From positions 14,632,001 through 14,696,000 of the forward strand of contig CM121342.1 of assembly GCA_051530055.1 (NCBI GenBank): a DNA stretch of 64,000 nucleotides. Direction: 5' to 3'. A program made the translations under genes and the position numbers. This document shows, piece after piece, positions 45,290 to 54,552 of the stretch. The notes under the pieces were generated by a model. It saw nothing but the letters and a program-made list of their open reading frames with translations, was not told where the DNA came from and searched no databases. This DNA is from Neoechinorhynchus agilis (Eukaryota; Acanthocephala). The first letter of the stretch is position 1; each line of letters begins with the position of its first letter.

Positions 45290-46945
45290 TTAAGCCTCGC
45301 TTGATTGAACCGTGCTACTTTCGTAACTTTCCACAGCGACTGTGTTTCCGGCACCTTCAACGGATTCCGTAGATCCACCATATTCGAATCCTCCTGTCAT
45401 TGTTGTGGCGCTTCCTTCGGCTTCGACAGCACTTGCGAATCCGCTTCCACTGCTCAGAAATTCTGCTCCTGAGTATCCTTCAAAACCACTTGTTCCATAT
45501 GACGTATATTGAGTCGCGGTTGATGAAAGATCAGCAGCACCGCCAGAAACTAGTCCACCGAATCCTGCAAGTCCATAATCGGCTGTTTGGTATGCACTGT
45601 ACGAAGCATCTCCTCCCGCAAGGGCAAGGGACGACTCAGCGCCGCCGAAACCACCTGTAAGTTGTAAGTCTTCACTAGCCAGATATCCGGATCCTGCACT
45701 AAAAGCTCCAGATCCTGCACTAACAGCTCCTGCTCCACCGACGGCATAAACAAGTCCGGGAGGAGTAATGTTCTCAACAACACCTGCATTCCGCGCTGCC
45801 GACACAATTGAGGCGCTATCGAGAAGGCTAGCACCGTATTGTGAAGCGTAGGACAATGGGTTAACGCTCATAACTCCTAGGCGTCTAAAAACCCTCTGTA
45901 CTGCTGGTCGTGGTGCTGTGTACTGCACAATCAAGTTCTTTGGAGTTCGGTATGCGCGGGCAGCCGCAGCTCGTTGGTATATGACCTTTCGTCTTGGCAA
46001 TGGGCCGTACTGTAGCCATCTTTCAATGATCACATCACGTGGCTTGGCTGGAAGAGCTGGATAACGCTCAATGATCACCTGTCTCGGTGGTGCGGGAATT
46101 GCTGCAAGTCTCTTGATAACAGTCTGAGTTTTGGTAACTACTGGCATTCTGGGTGGGCGCTCTCTTAGAACAAGGGCTGGAGGAGTGCGTGGACGTGGTG
46201 GTCTCTGTCTAATCACTAGAGGTGGAGCTGGTTTTGGTTGTGGTGGACGAACTTCCTTTATAATGAGTGGGCCTGGTGCCGGTGGGGCCGGTGGTCTGAG
46301 AAATCGTATAATAACGTTCTGTCTGTGGACGGTCGATGCACCAGTCAATGCGCGCCTGACGACGGTCGGGCTCTGGTCAGCCTGGATACGGTAGGCGTTG
46401 AGAGGTAAGACTGCTCCTGCTCCTGCTCCTGCTCCGGCTCCTGCACTAAGTCCTGCACCGCTTGAACTGAACTCGGCTGAAGAAGCGGAGAATCCACCTT
46501 GTTCAACTAATCCACCTGTCGCTCCTTCAAGAGCACCGAACGCTCCACCTGCGCCAAATGATGCTGACGAGCCATAAGCAGCGGCTTCACTGAAAGCGGC
46601 AGCATCTTCGGCACCATATGCTAGCCCGAGACCTCCTTCGACTCCGGCTCCATATCCACCGCCGGTGCTTGATTCAAAAGAATAGGATCCAAATGAACCG
46701 CCTTGGCCACCTGTAAGTCCGAGATCCGCAACTCCACCTTGTCCGTATGTCTCATAGGACACTGCTGCGAATTGATTTTCGACTGGGGCGGTATAAGCAC
46801 TGGATGATTCAAAACTTGTAAGTCCTCCGGATGAAAAACCTCCCAGGTTTTGGGTAGTAACTAGGTTGCCACCACTTAGTTGAAGTCCGCTTAAAAAGGG
46901 CTGATGCGGGTTTAGATCCAAGTCGCTGCCTGTTATTTCAGTCAT
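45290..46945 (-). CDS. Gly/Ala/Ser-rich protein with Pro/Arg-rich core, copy 2
   Basis: An intact 551-residue frame from ATG at 46,945. It is almost identical to the copy at 17,435-19,090 (IQADQSPTVV here, IQADPSPTVV there). The upstream flank, including the CATAAATA element and leader, is duplicated too, so both copies could be expressed. Any difference in expression would come from the outer neighbourhood: ABCC remnant on the left, PLE debris and the 207-bp array on the right. Confidence 0.85.
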   Translation of the reverse strand: MTEITGSDLDLNPHQPFLSGLQLSGGNLVTTQNLGGFSSGGLTSFESSSAYTAPVENQFAAVSYETYGQGGVADLGLTGGQGGSFGSYSFESSTGGGYGAGVEGGLGLAYGAEDAAAFSEAAAYGSSASFGAGGAFGALEGATGGLVEQGGFSASSAEFSSSGAGLSAGAGAGAGAGAVLPLNAYRIQADQSPTVVRRALTGASTVHRQNVIIRFLRPPAPPAPGPLIIKEVRPPQPKPAPPLVIRQRPPRPRTPPALVLRERPPRMPVVTKTQTVIKRLAAIPAPPRQVIIERYPALPAKPRDVIIERWLQYGPLPRRKVIYQRAAAARAYRTPKNLIVQYTAPRPAVQRVFRRLGVMSVNPLSYASQYGASLLDSASIVSAARNAGVVENITPPGLVYAVGGAGAVSAGSGAFSAGSGYLASEDLQLTGGFGGAESSLALAGGDASYSAYQTADYGLAGFGGLVSGGAADLSSTATQYTSYGTSGFEGYSGAEFLSSGSGFASAVEAEGSATTMTGGFEYGGSTESVEGAGNTVAVESYESSTVQSSEA

Positions 46946-47029
46946 TGTTATTTCACACAAAGAGTTTGTTCAGTGGAGGTTGAGGACCGAAATTTGAGTG
47001 TGTGAAGTTAAAGAAGCCTTACAGTCTCG

Positions 47030-47037
47030 TATTTATG
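47030..47037 (-). promoter_or_regulatory. Possible TATA element, inverted copy
   Basis: The mirror of CATAAATA at 17,343-17,350, about 85 bp upstream of the ATG at 46,945. Confidence 0.35.
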
Positions 47038-47369
47038 CTAGTCTGTGCCCCATACATTGCAGCGATTAGTAGTTTGACTTTAGTCATAACTACACAAATG
47101 CAGGAGACGTTGCTTACTCATGCTCACCTGTGAATCTCAGATACTCTCGTGGATCTCGTTACAGCGTGGCCGTTAACCAATTGTCTCGCATATGAGCTAA
47201 ACTCATCGGTGTCAGGGAGCTTGGGATGTGCACGGGTTACTCATTCACGGCATTCTGCCCAAGTTAAACATTTCGATGAGTCTAAAGAAGCCACATGCTC
47301 TTGCTATCAAAAGCGCTCAGCAATGAATCACCCGCCGCCAGCTTTTTCAACATTTTTTATTTCGATGCG

Positions 47370-47540
47370 GCAATAAATGTGCTAAGAATAGCCTTTTTAT
47401 TTTTTTAAGCGGAAGTCTTACTGTCGGATTCCAATTAAATATTCTACGGCCTTCTAGATTATTGTTGTATGTAAAAAAACCACATTGAAAATCACCGGTA
47501 GTACGAAAACGAGTGTTACCGGACAAATGCAGCAAATGTG
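47370..47540 (-). pseudogene. Decayed ABCC exon, inverted copy
   Basis: The exact mirror of 16,840-17,010. It shows that the inverted duplication carried ABCC-derived DNA to a site with no other ABCC sequence. Confidence 0.75.
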
Positions 47541-47899
47541 TTTTCTTCTGGTCGACAGGGCTCATTTCTCAATTTAAGGAAGACTTAAATCATTCACATG
47601 AGCGATAATCTGCACGTAAACCATTTGATTTTGGACTTCGCGCCATCCCCATATCTTTCATTCGATAAGACGCATCCTCTAATTTCAATAGGAGGAAACC
47701 TATATCACTCACTTCCGTCAAAAATAGATCCTAGAAACAACGACCAGTGAATTCATAAATGCTTCAAACGAAATTCTTGCCTTCAGCGACATTAAGTAGC
47801 TGATGTCTCATATCGGGTCCTAACGATCCTAAAAGGTCCTTCCCATGGATCAACACACACCTTGGATTCCTTTAAGAGATCTGCAGCTGTGCCACTGTT

Positions 47900-48475
47900 T
47901 CTAAGATCCTATAGAATATGCTCAACAAAAAGTTAAGAACGTTTGAAATACATCTCATTACTCACGTTGTGAGAGCAAGGGGTAATCCCGAATCGACGAT
48001 AAGAAGAGCTTTCCACAAAGCCAGGAACATCGCAAATAGACACGAGAAAATAATCATTACATGTTCGTCGAATGAAAAACCTAAATATATAAAAATGTCG
48101 ATATGTGATGTACCGGGATATGTGATTGGAATTATTGTTTACAAATCTACACCCGGTAAAGAATTATTTATTAAAGACGTTTCAAACCTCGTAGGGTTCA
48201 TCGAAACGCCTTTAATAAATAATTATTTACCGGGTGAAGACTTTAAACAATAGTTCTAAATATATAGGAATTAAATGTGTGAATAACAAACTTCAACACA
48301 TACTTAATGAAGATTTGCGTAACCTGTACAATACGATCATTTGGTATACTATAAAAGAGTGGCAACCCTGCAGGTATCTATAAAAATAAGCCAAAATATA
48401 AGAAGCATGAAGTGGTATATGAGGTCCACTGCAAGTACTGCCCGGCCAAGTACGTGGAACAGAAAACCTTGATCA
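47900..48475 (+). mobile_element. Penelope-like 3' debris interrupted by a hairpin
   Basis: A short frame contains RARGNPESTIRRAFHKA, reminiscent of the region between RT and endonuclease in Penelope-like elements. At 48,395-48,475 another contains EVVYEVHCKYCPAKYV, like the 'VYxxxCxxCxxxYIG' start of their GIY-YIG endonuclease. The hammerhead-like hairpin H5 sits between them, and the 207-bp array begins directly after. Short and decayed, so the family call is tentative. Confidence 0.5.
48129..48256 (-). ncRNA. Degenerate hammerhead-like hairpin H5
   Basis: A second copy of the H4 repeat. The arms GAATTATTGTTTA...CACCCGGTAAAGAATTATT and AATTATTTACCGGGTG...TAAACAATAGTTC pair over about 50 bp. 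On the minus strand, GATGA-ACCC-TACG-AGGTTT-GAAACGTC preserves stem II, GAAA and the GTC site, but the start of the CTGATGA core is changed to TCGATGA, so cleavage is doubtful. It is shared with H4 from about 48,112 onward. Confidence 0.55.
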
Positions 48476-48477
48476 AG

Positions 48478-49020
48478 ATATCGAAATTATCCGACCGATG
48501 TGAAATATCGGGGAAATAAATTAGTAAAGATTTGAATCCGTCGGGGTGGCGAAACTAAGAGAAGAAAGTATCTATTCCCGCGAAGTTATTAATTGGAGAT
48601 ATAATTTATTCGTGGAACTTTAACGGCGTATTCCGAAAGAGAGATCGAAAAAACTTGCGAAACAAAGGCAAACCTTGGCGTAAAATATCGAAATTATCCG
48701 ACCGGTGTGAAATATCGGGGAAATAAATTAGTAAAGATTTGAATCCGTCGGGGTGGCGAAACTAAGAGAAGAAAGTATCTATTCCCGCGAAGTTATTAAT
48801 TGGAGATATAATTTATTCGTGGAACTTTAACGGCGTATTCCGAAAGAGAGATCGAAAAAACTTGCGAAACAAAGGCAAACCTTGGCGTAAAATATCGAAA
48901 TTATCCGACCGGTGTGAAATATCGGGGAAATAAATTAGTAAAGATTTGAATCCGTCGGGGTGGCGAAACTAAGAGAAAAAAGTATCTTTTCCCGCGAAGA
49001 TATTAATTGAAGATATAATT
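48478..49020 (+). repeat. 207-bp tandem array, about 2.6 copies
   Basis: TCGAAATTATCCGACC recurs at 48,481, 48,688 and 48,895, an exact 207-bp period, with near-identical units (GAAATATCGGGGAAATAAAT, GAAACTAAGAGAAGAAAG, and so on). The first 80 bp of the unit match the loop and right arm of the hairpin at 24.54-24.70 kb. The third unit is truncated and diverges after about 48,995. Such unit lengths are typical of tandem small circular-RNA-derived elements, but no hammerhead core is visible in the unit. Confidence 0.9.
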
Positions 49021-49287
49021 CGCTATCAGGCTAGCAGCATTGCCTCGTCATCGCCCATCCTCCCCGAAGATAATAATCGAAAGCATGTCTGTTTATCTTT
49101 TACTGCATTATTTACTCAACAACGCTGATCGTTTGCAGTTTTATTGAAATATTGATCAAAAAGTTGTTAAGAGCCGAAAGCTTAAATAAACAAAACTTGC
49201 ATTCTTCCAGAATACTTCAAAAAATCTCATTTTGACTTATTGGTGTTTGGATATACGGGGCTCTATTTTCTAAAAAAATCACTCCAA

Positions 49288-50503
49288 ATGGCTCTTAGCG
49301 GTCAACGGGAGCGTCGATCCACATCGAGTGAAGGTTACCAGCCCGAAGGATTCAACTGTGCGGACTATTTCCTTCAGCAGACATCTACTTCCGGTTTAAG
49401 CGAAGACAAACACATTCAGCCTTCGTTTGCAGCCGCTCAGACGTTGATAGAATGCGTAAAGCAGAGTCACCCAGGCACGATGTTCGAATTACTGGACATT
49501 CTCGGTCGTGGTCAGCGTCAGATTGAAGCTGTGGCTGATCCTTGTTCCCTTCCTGCGGTTCGTGCGGGATGTAGAGCATTTAGAGCATATGCAGGTTATG
49601 TTAGGACAGCTCAACTTGAGTATAAGTCCTTTAAATGCCCTCCGGTCGATATGGAGGGCGTTGTAATCGATCGTTGGCATGTCGACAGGCTGTTCATGAA
49701 AGTGGACGCAAGTTCGTAGAAGCTGCTGAGAACAGTAAAAACGATATCGCCAGATTCGCAATACAAAATGCTTTAATCGCATGTGCGGGAGTGTCGTCTG
49801 ATCGACCGATTCTTGTCCATTCTCATTCATCAGTCGTTCATCATGTTCTTAAAATTGTGGCTCAGAAGAGAGCGCAAATGAACCAAAAAACCCATGTTCT
49901 CGTTACGAAAAGTGACGCTGATCTTGGCGGTTTCTGGATGTACCGTAAACTAGCGGACGTTAAATCAATCGACGGCGAAAAAGATCTTATCCATGTCGAA
50001 ATTATTAACGATTCCAGTGTAGGATGTGTAAAGTGGACGGGAAAGATGATTTCCTTTTTTTAAACGGGTCTTCAGTGACATTTCGTGTGTTTTTGGATCT
50101 CGATTACGGTTCATCTTTCTTGGCCTTAATGGAAACTGTTTCGCTCGTTTTACTCGGTGCTGAAGCTGTTACTCAAGATGGCGGAATAGTGAATAGATCC
50201 GGTACTCTTTCAATATGCATTTGCGCCAAGCACTTCAAAGTACCCGTTGTTGTTTTGGCCGAAATGTTCAAATGGTCCGATTATTGTCCTCGCAATAACC
50301 ATTCAATGGCAGCAGAGTTCAAGTATGGAAGTGCATTAACAAGCGATCACATTAAATGCAACCAATGCAATGGGTGTACTGCAGCTCCTTCTCAGGTCAT
50401 CGATTACACCGAAGGAAAACTAATATCTCTTCATATATGTGAGGACGGGCCCATGGATCCAAACGCTGTTTCTTTAGAAATCATAAACACCTTTGTGAGA
50501 TAA
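49288..50503 (+). CDS. EIF2B1: Translation initiation factor eIF2B subunit alpha
   Basis: Three exons: 49,288-49,644, 49,689-50,016 and 50,076-50,503, giving 1,113 nt and 370 residues. The ATG at 49,288 (CAAATGGC) follows in-frame sequence without an earlier ATG. Intron 1 (44 bp) uses an unusual donor, GTCGAT, but restores the conserved LEYKSFKC...NSKNDIA segment. Intron 2 is 59 bp. Family landmarks are ILVHSHSSVV, LVTKSDADLGG, LVLLGAEAVTQDGGIVN, VVVLAEMFKWSD and VIDYTEGKLISL, which match eIF2B-alpha (ILTHAYSRVV, VIVGAEGVVENGGIIN, FYVVAESFKFVR, WVDYTAPSLITL). It is longer than human (305), mainly at the N-terminus and in a Cys insert (CNQCNGC). The subunit belongs to the regulatory core of the eIF2 nucleotide-exchange factor, which senses phosphorylated eIF2. 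Confidence 0.93.
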
Positions 50504-50749
50504 ATCGAGTTTTTAATGGAGGAAATTGCAGTCTCTATGGTAATGTCGCTATGTGAGGCGTCATTTAGAAGTATTCGTTTGGTAAATAATTTTGTTTATC
50601 TCCTCAGGTTCATCTTCAGTTTGTTAGAGTCTTTTAATAACTAACAAACTCAATGTCAACGTCTCACGAGGGTCGCAGAATGTCTATTATAAACAAAATT
50701 ATTTGTGAAGTTGTCCATTTATGTGTTCTTTGGCGATAATCAAAAGTAG

Positions 50750-51040
50750 AGATTGATTCTCGAAATCGCTGGAGGTGCAGCCAACGCAGCGGAAGGGAGG
50801 AAGGTATGAAAATATAGGGATTTAGCAAGGGCCCACTATATTGTCCCCTTCGGAGTAGAGACGTATGGAGCGCTCGGCAGCTCGGCACTCACTCTGCTCC
50901 AGGATCTCTCGAAGAAATTGAGAGAAACGACCGGCGACGCACGAGCAGGTGTATTCCTGCGACAAAATATCTCGCTTGCAGTATAACGAGGTAATACTGC
51001 TAGCGTGAAAGCGACATCCGATGAAGGAGAGAAGCTCCAA
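50750..51040 (+). mobile_element. R2-like (RLE) LINE 3'-end fragment
   Basis: The plus-strand translation reads AGGAANAAEGRK...GVETYGALGSSALTLLQDLS...TGDARAGVFLRQNISLAV, then RGNTAS. It is colinear with GGAATAAEERK...VETYGALGGSALALVKEL...SISVQRGNAAS at the C-terminus of the LINE at 61.1-63.1 kb. Internal stops show decay. It ends at about the same point as the main copy, marking the element's 3' end. Confidence 0.8.
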
Positions 51041-51652
51041 TTTTGCGGACGGTGGTGATTGCACGTTTTGTACTTTGTTATAAATGAAAAGTTAAATTGT
51101 TTAAAACAAATCCGTGAAGTTAAATTTTTTTATTAATTCAAAAAATTTTCGTCCATCTCTCGTCGGACTTCTTGAGAGTGTTTTATTCTCATCTTCCGTC
51201 GAAACGGAGGCAATATTTTTGAATTAATACCGAATGAAGACTCCTAAATAACGCACTTCTAGTCTCTATGGTACTTAACGAGAACGATAAAATCCTAACC
51301 ATAAAAAGTATAAATCAAATTGTTTTGTTCAAGGCGAAATAAAAAAAATCTAATGTTATTCTTACATGGTAGAAAACTATTACTCCCGCCAAAAAACAAT
51401 CTATGGATAAAATCTTTACAATTTTGACTTGTGATGAAGATAATCCCGGTTGAAAATCATTTTATTACTAGGAAATATTTCGAAAGAGGAAACCTCACCT
51501 CTGTTTTATTCGCACTTAAATGGGTTAAAATGAGAAAAAATACTTTGAGCAAAAAGGTTGATCTACGATTCGGTTTTAAATAAACTAATTTGCGTATGAT
51601 TATGTCGCACATATTCCTGAACTCCTCTTGTAACCTTCTTTTTAGAAAGTAG
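51041..51652. other. AT-rich upstream flank of the Rad60-like gene
   Basis: No gene is recognised. An imperfect inverted repeat (AAATAATTTTGTTTAT near 50,583 and ATAAACAAAATTATTT near 50,690) lies just before, around the eIF2B 3' flank. Confidence 0.5.
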
Positions 51653-52579
51653 ATGTTTAACAAGCGAGCGAAAAGAGTGTTCGAAAAAGTCAATGTGGCG
51701 TTGAAGGAACAAGAATCTCGACAAAAAGTGCTTAACGCTCTTAGTTTCCTGGACGAAGAGCAAAGTAAAACACATTTACGTTCATGGGATGCGGCTCTTA
51801 AAGATAGGCCGAAAATCGTAACTAGCAGCCCAGTTAAACAAAATGATAGTTTTTTGACATTGGACGTTGATTCGATTGAGCACGTATCAGCGAACGATTC
51901 GATTAACAATGTTCAAGATCATCAAGTTAAAATCCATGTGATTGAGATTACTAAAGACGGAACCAATACCGTGATTCCTCGCAAGCTTAATTTAGATATT
52001 GACCAACCTTTAATAGATGCCATAAAAAACGAGATGAGCGATATTTTCCATACTGACGATGGTAAGTTTGTCTTTCACTTTCGGAACAAGTTAAAGATAG
52101 TCGATGTTTTCTATATCGATTATCTTTGACACCAAACAATAGAAAACAATGCTACGCCGGCAAGTTTGAAGCTAAGTAATGGCGATATCATTTTTTATCA
52201 TTGGGAACCAATTATTGGCAATTCTGACAAATCGATTATTATTTTTATTCAATCTGCTTGGCAAATGCAACGAAGAGAATACGGCATCGCTTCACGACAA
52301 ACGCCCCTTATTCACATTTTCACCAAATACGCGAAACAGATTGAGGTCGAGATTTGTAAGGTGAATTTTCTCTTAGACGGAGACGTGGTCGATGCCATGA
52401 AAAGTCCAGAAGATCTTATGTTGGACGGCGGAGAGGTATTTGATTGTGTACCAGCAACAGAAAAAGCAAATAGTTCACCTAAGACAATTGAGCACAAGCA
52501 ACCTGAAGACAGCGACAACAGTATCGTAATTCTGGAACGCTGGCCGACTCGGAAGAGGCGGAGACGGCGCAGAAGATGA
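51653..52579 (+). CDS. Rad60/NIP45-like protein with two SUMO-like domains
   Basis: Two exons, 51,653-52,061 and 52,143-52,579, joined by a GTAAGT...TAG intron of 81 bp, give 281 residues. The N-terminal 100 residues are charged and helical (RAKRVFEKVNVALKEQESRQ). SUMO-like domain 1 spans about 95-165 (VKIHVIEITKDG, ATPASLKLSNGDIIFYHW). SUMO-like domain 2 spans about 170-235 (TPLIHIFTKYA, FLLDGDVVDAM, SPEDLMLDGGEVFDC), close to the 'FFDGxxL...PxDLxMExGDxIEV' pattern of Rad60/Esc2/NFATC2IP. The tail ends with an Arg/Lys cluster, probably a nuclear localisation signal. The family acts in SUMO-dependent genome stability by binding the SUMO E2. The order of the two domains supports the family; the sequence match is modest. 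Confidence 0.75.
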
Positions 52580-53619
52580 TTCGCACTGAACCAAAACTGC
52601 AGGCAATGAATGCGAACAAAATCGAGATTTGGTCGAATTTGAGGGTAAAACTAGCATTTTGACCCGATTTCTAATGACACAGCCTACTCCGACTTTCATC
52701 CCTAGGGTCGTACACTTCAACCAAATCGAGAATGAGTCACATTCTAGTTTTTCTTTCAAAAGCGACATCTCTTAGCTAGCAAGCACACACACCTTTACTC
52801 AAGTAGATTCAGTAGATAATTTAATGGACAATTTTGAACAAGTTCACTAAAGTCACACTATGATTTGAAACGTATTTAAAACTTTCTCAATTACCATAAC
52901 AATACGCTATTGTTTTTAATACTTCACAAGAGTTAAAGACAAAATCCATGAGTATGTGGAAGTGGGTAAAAATTATAGTTACGTATTCACAGTTGGAAAA
53001 ACTTGCGAAACAATAATTGAGTGAATAAGTCCAGCGTGATTGGACGAAATATTTCAATTAAAGTGATTCTTGGATATATAATTTTTCCACACTTCCACAT
53101 ACTGCGCAAGATTAAGTGAATGTTTTCTGGTGACACTGAAAAATTAAAGCCCATGAAAGAGACAAAGTAGTGTTCAGACTCAATTGATGTTCACGTAAGC
53201 AAAAATTCTGCGGTATACGATGCTAATTTTTTATAAAAGTACCAACCATGTCGTATGGTTCAATCGTTCGAGTAACGCTACCAAGATTCTTCCGTAATTT
53301 GTGTGGATATTCAACCGCTGTGCACGGTGCTCGATTTTGAAAACGGCATCTTGCAAAAAACTCTTCTCTAAAAGTTTAAGCTTAAAACTAAAACACCGAA
53401 GTCATTGCAGCTACCTACCTTATTGTTATATACCAGTTGTGAGGTTTTTATTAACTAAAAACAATCGTGGCAAACCACTTAACGTACAGCATTAGTGTGC
53501 ATTACATAAGTGCAATATCGATTACCACTTCTGTAGCGCAATGTAGATTTACCGCTACGCTTATTTAAAACGAAAGACGATTAATAGAAAAAGCATTAAC
53601 TTTCTATAATTACGGTTCT
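52580..53619. other. AT-rich intergenic DNA
   Basis: About 1 kb following the Rad60-like gene. No gene or element is recognised; short AT-rich inverted stretches only. Confidence 0.5.
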
Positions 53620-54480
53620 CGAGTTACGTCACTTTGTCGATTCTTCCGTACAAAAATTTACTAGTTGCCTCACAATGCACCGCTTTGTAATTTTCAATTT
53701 TTTCAGAACCATTTTTCCGTACAAAAATTTGCTGAAGGACTCCATCTCTCTGCGCCGTTTTGAACGATTTATGATATTCTGCACGATAATCGCTTCTGTA
53801 ATGACGCGTTGTCCTTTCTTCCTTAGAAAAATTACAAACTGCCTCACAATATTCATTTATTTGATCACGCACGCATACTGTTAGTTTAAGAGTTGTTTTC
53901 TTCAGATTGAGTTGATTGGTCTTACGACATCTTCTTTTGGGCCTCTTGGCTATATTCCTTTTTTTTAGGAGCCTTTCGGCTGACTTGCACACATCGGAGG
54001 CGCTTAGCCGCACTCGAAGGGACAGGGCCAACCCAGGGCCTATGGGCGATCTCAAAACCTGACCCCGCCTCTTCCAGTAGCCTCGCAACCGGTGGCGTTG
54101 AACCATCGACATATCGAGCACATTATGAACGCGCACACCACACGGCCACTGAACTCCCGCACAATGCACCGCTTTGAACATGTTTATTTTTTAAGCGCTC
54201 CATAGAAGATAGAGAATTAATCGGTTCTCTGACATCACTTTGTCGATTCTTCCGTACAAAAATTTGCAAAGGGGCTGCATCTCTCTGCGCCGCTTTGAAC
54301 TTGTTTATTTTTGAACGATTTATGACATTCTGTACGGTCACTTTGTACATTCTTCCGTACAAAATTTGCCAACTGCCTCACAATGCACCGCTTTTAACTG
54401 GTTAATATTTGAACGCTCCGTTAAAGAACGTTAATCGCTTCTGTGACGTCTCGTCACTTTGTGTATTCTTCCGTACAATA
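53620..54480. repeat. Degenerate tandem repeats upstream of calnexin
   Basis: Units of roughly 100-130 bp share GTCACTTTGT..ATTCTTCCGT followed by ACAAAAATTTG, CTGCCTCACAATGCACCGCT, CATCTCTCTGCGCCG and GAACGATTTATGA. Copies start near 53,628, 53,705, 54,236, 54,335 and 54,450. The last copy runs into the first in-frame ATG of calnexin (54,481). A GC-rich insert interrupts the tract at 53,935-54,145. Open frames on the minus strand here are by-products of the repetition. Confidence 0.8.
53935..54145 (-). other. GC-rich insert, possible SINE
   Basis: This is much more GC-rich than its surroundings. Read on the minus strand it starts near GATGGTTCAACGCC (a loose match to a tRNA B-box), continues through CTACTGGAAGAGGCGGGGTC and ends in CTCCTAAAAAAAAGGAATA, an A-rich tail. 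The layout suggests a small polyA-tailed element inserted into the repeat. There is no second copy in the window to confirm it, so this is a tentative reading. Confidence 0.35.
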
Positions 54481-54552
54481 ATGACTAAGACTACCTCAAA
54501 GCGTACCGCCTTAGTTTCAGATCCTTCCTACCGCTGTTTTTCTCACCCTGAA

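Larger units (their letters stand above)
43502..47835 (-). repeat. Right arm of the 4.3-kb inverted duplication
   Basis: The reverse complement of 16,545-20,877. The outer end stops at AAAAG (47,835), where the next bases differ from the left arm. The inner end lies within LINE copy C. It contains the second Gly-rich gene and the decayed ABCC exon. One single-base indel and a handful of substitutions were noticed over 4.3 kb. Confidence 0.95.

Noticed and set aside
47918-48253. 111-codon open frame
   Set aside because: Half of it runs through the H5 hairpin, so it is not a plausible protein. Only its first part is used as PLE evidence.
53624-54181. 185-codon minus-strand open frame upstream of calnexin
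   Set aside because: It lies entirely in degenerate tandem repeat plus the GC-rich insert and has no recognisable domain.
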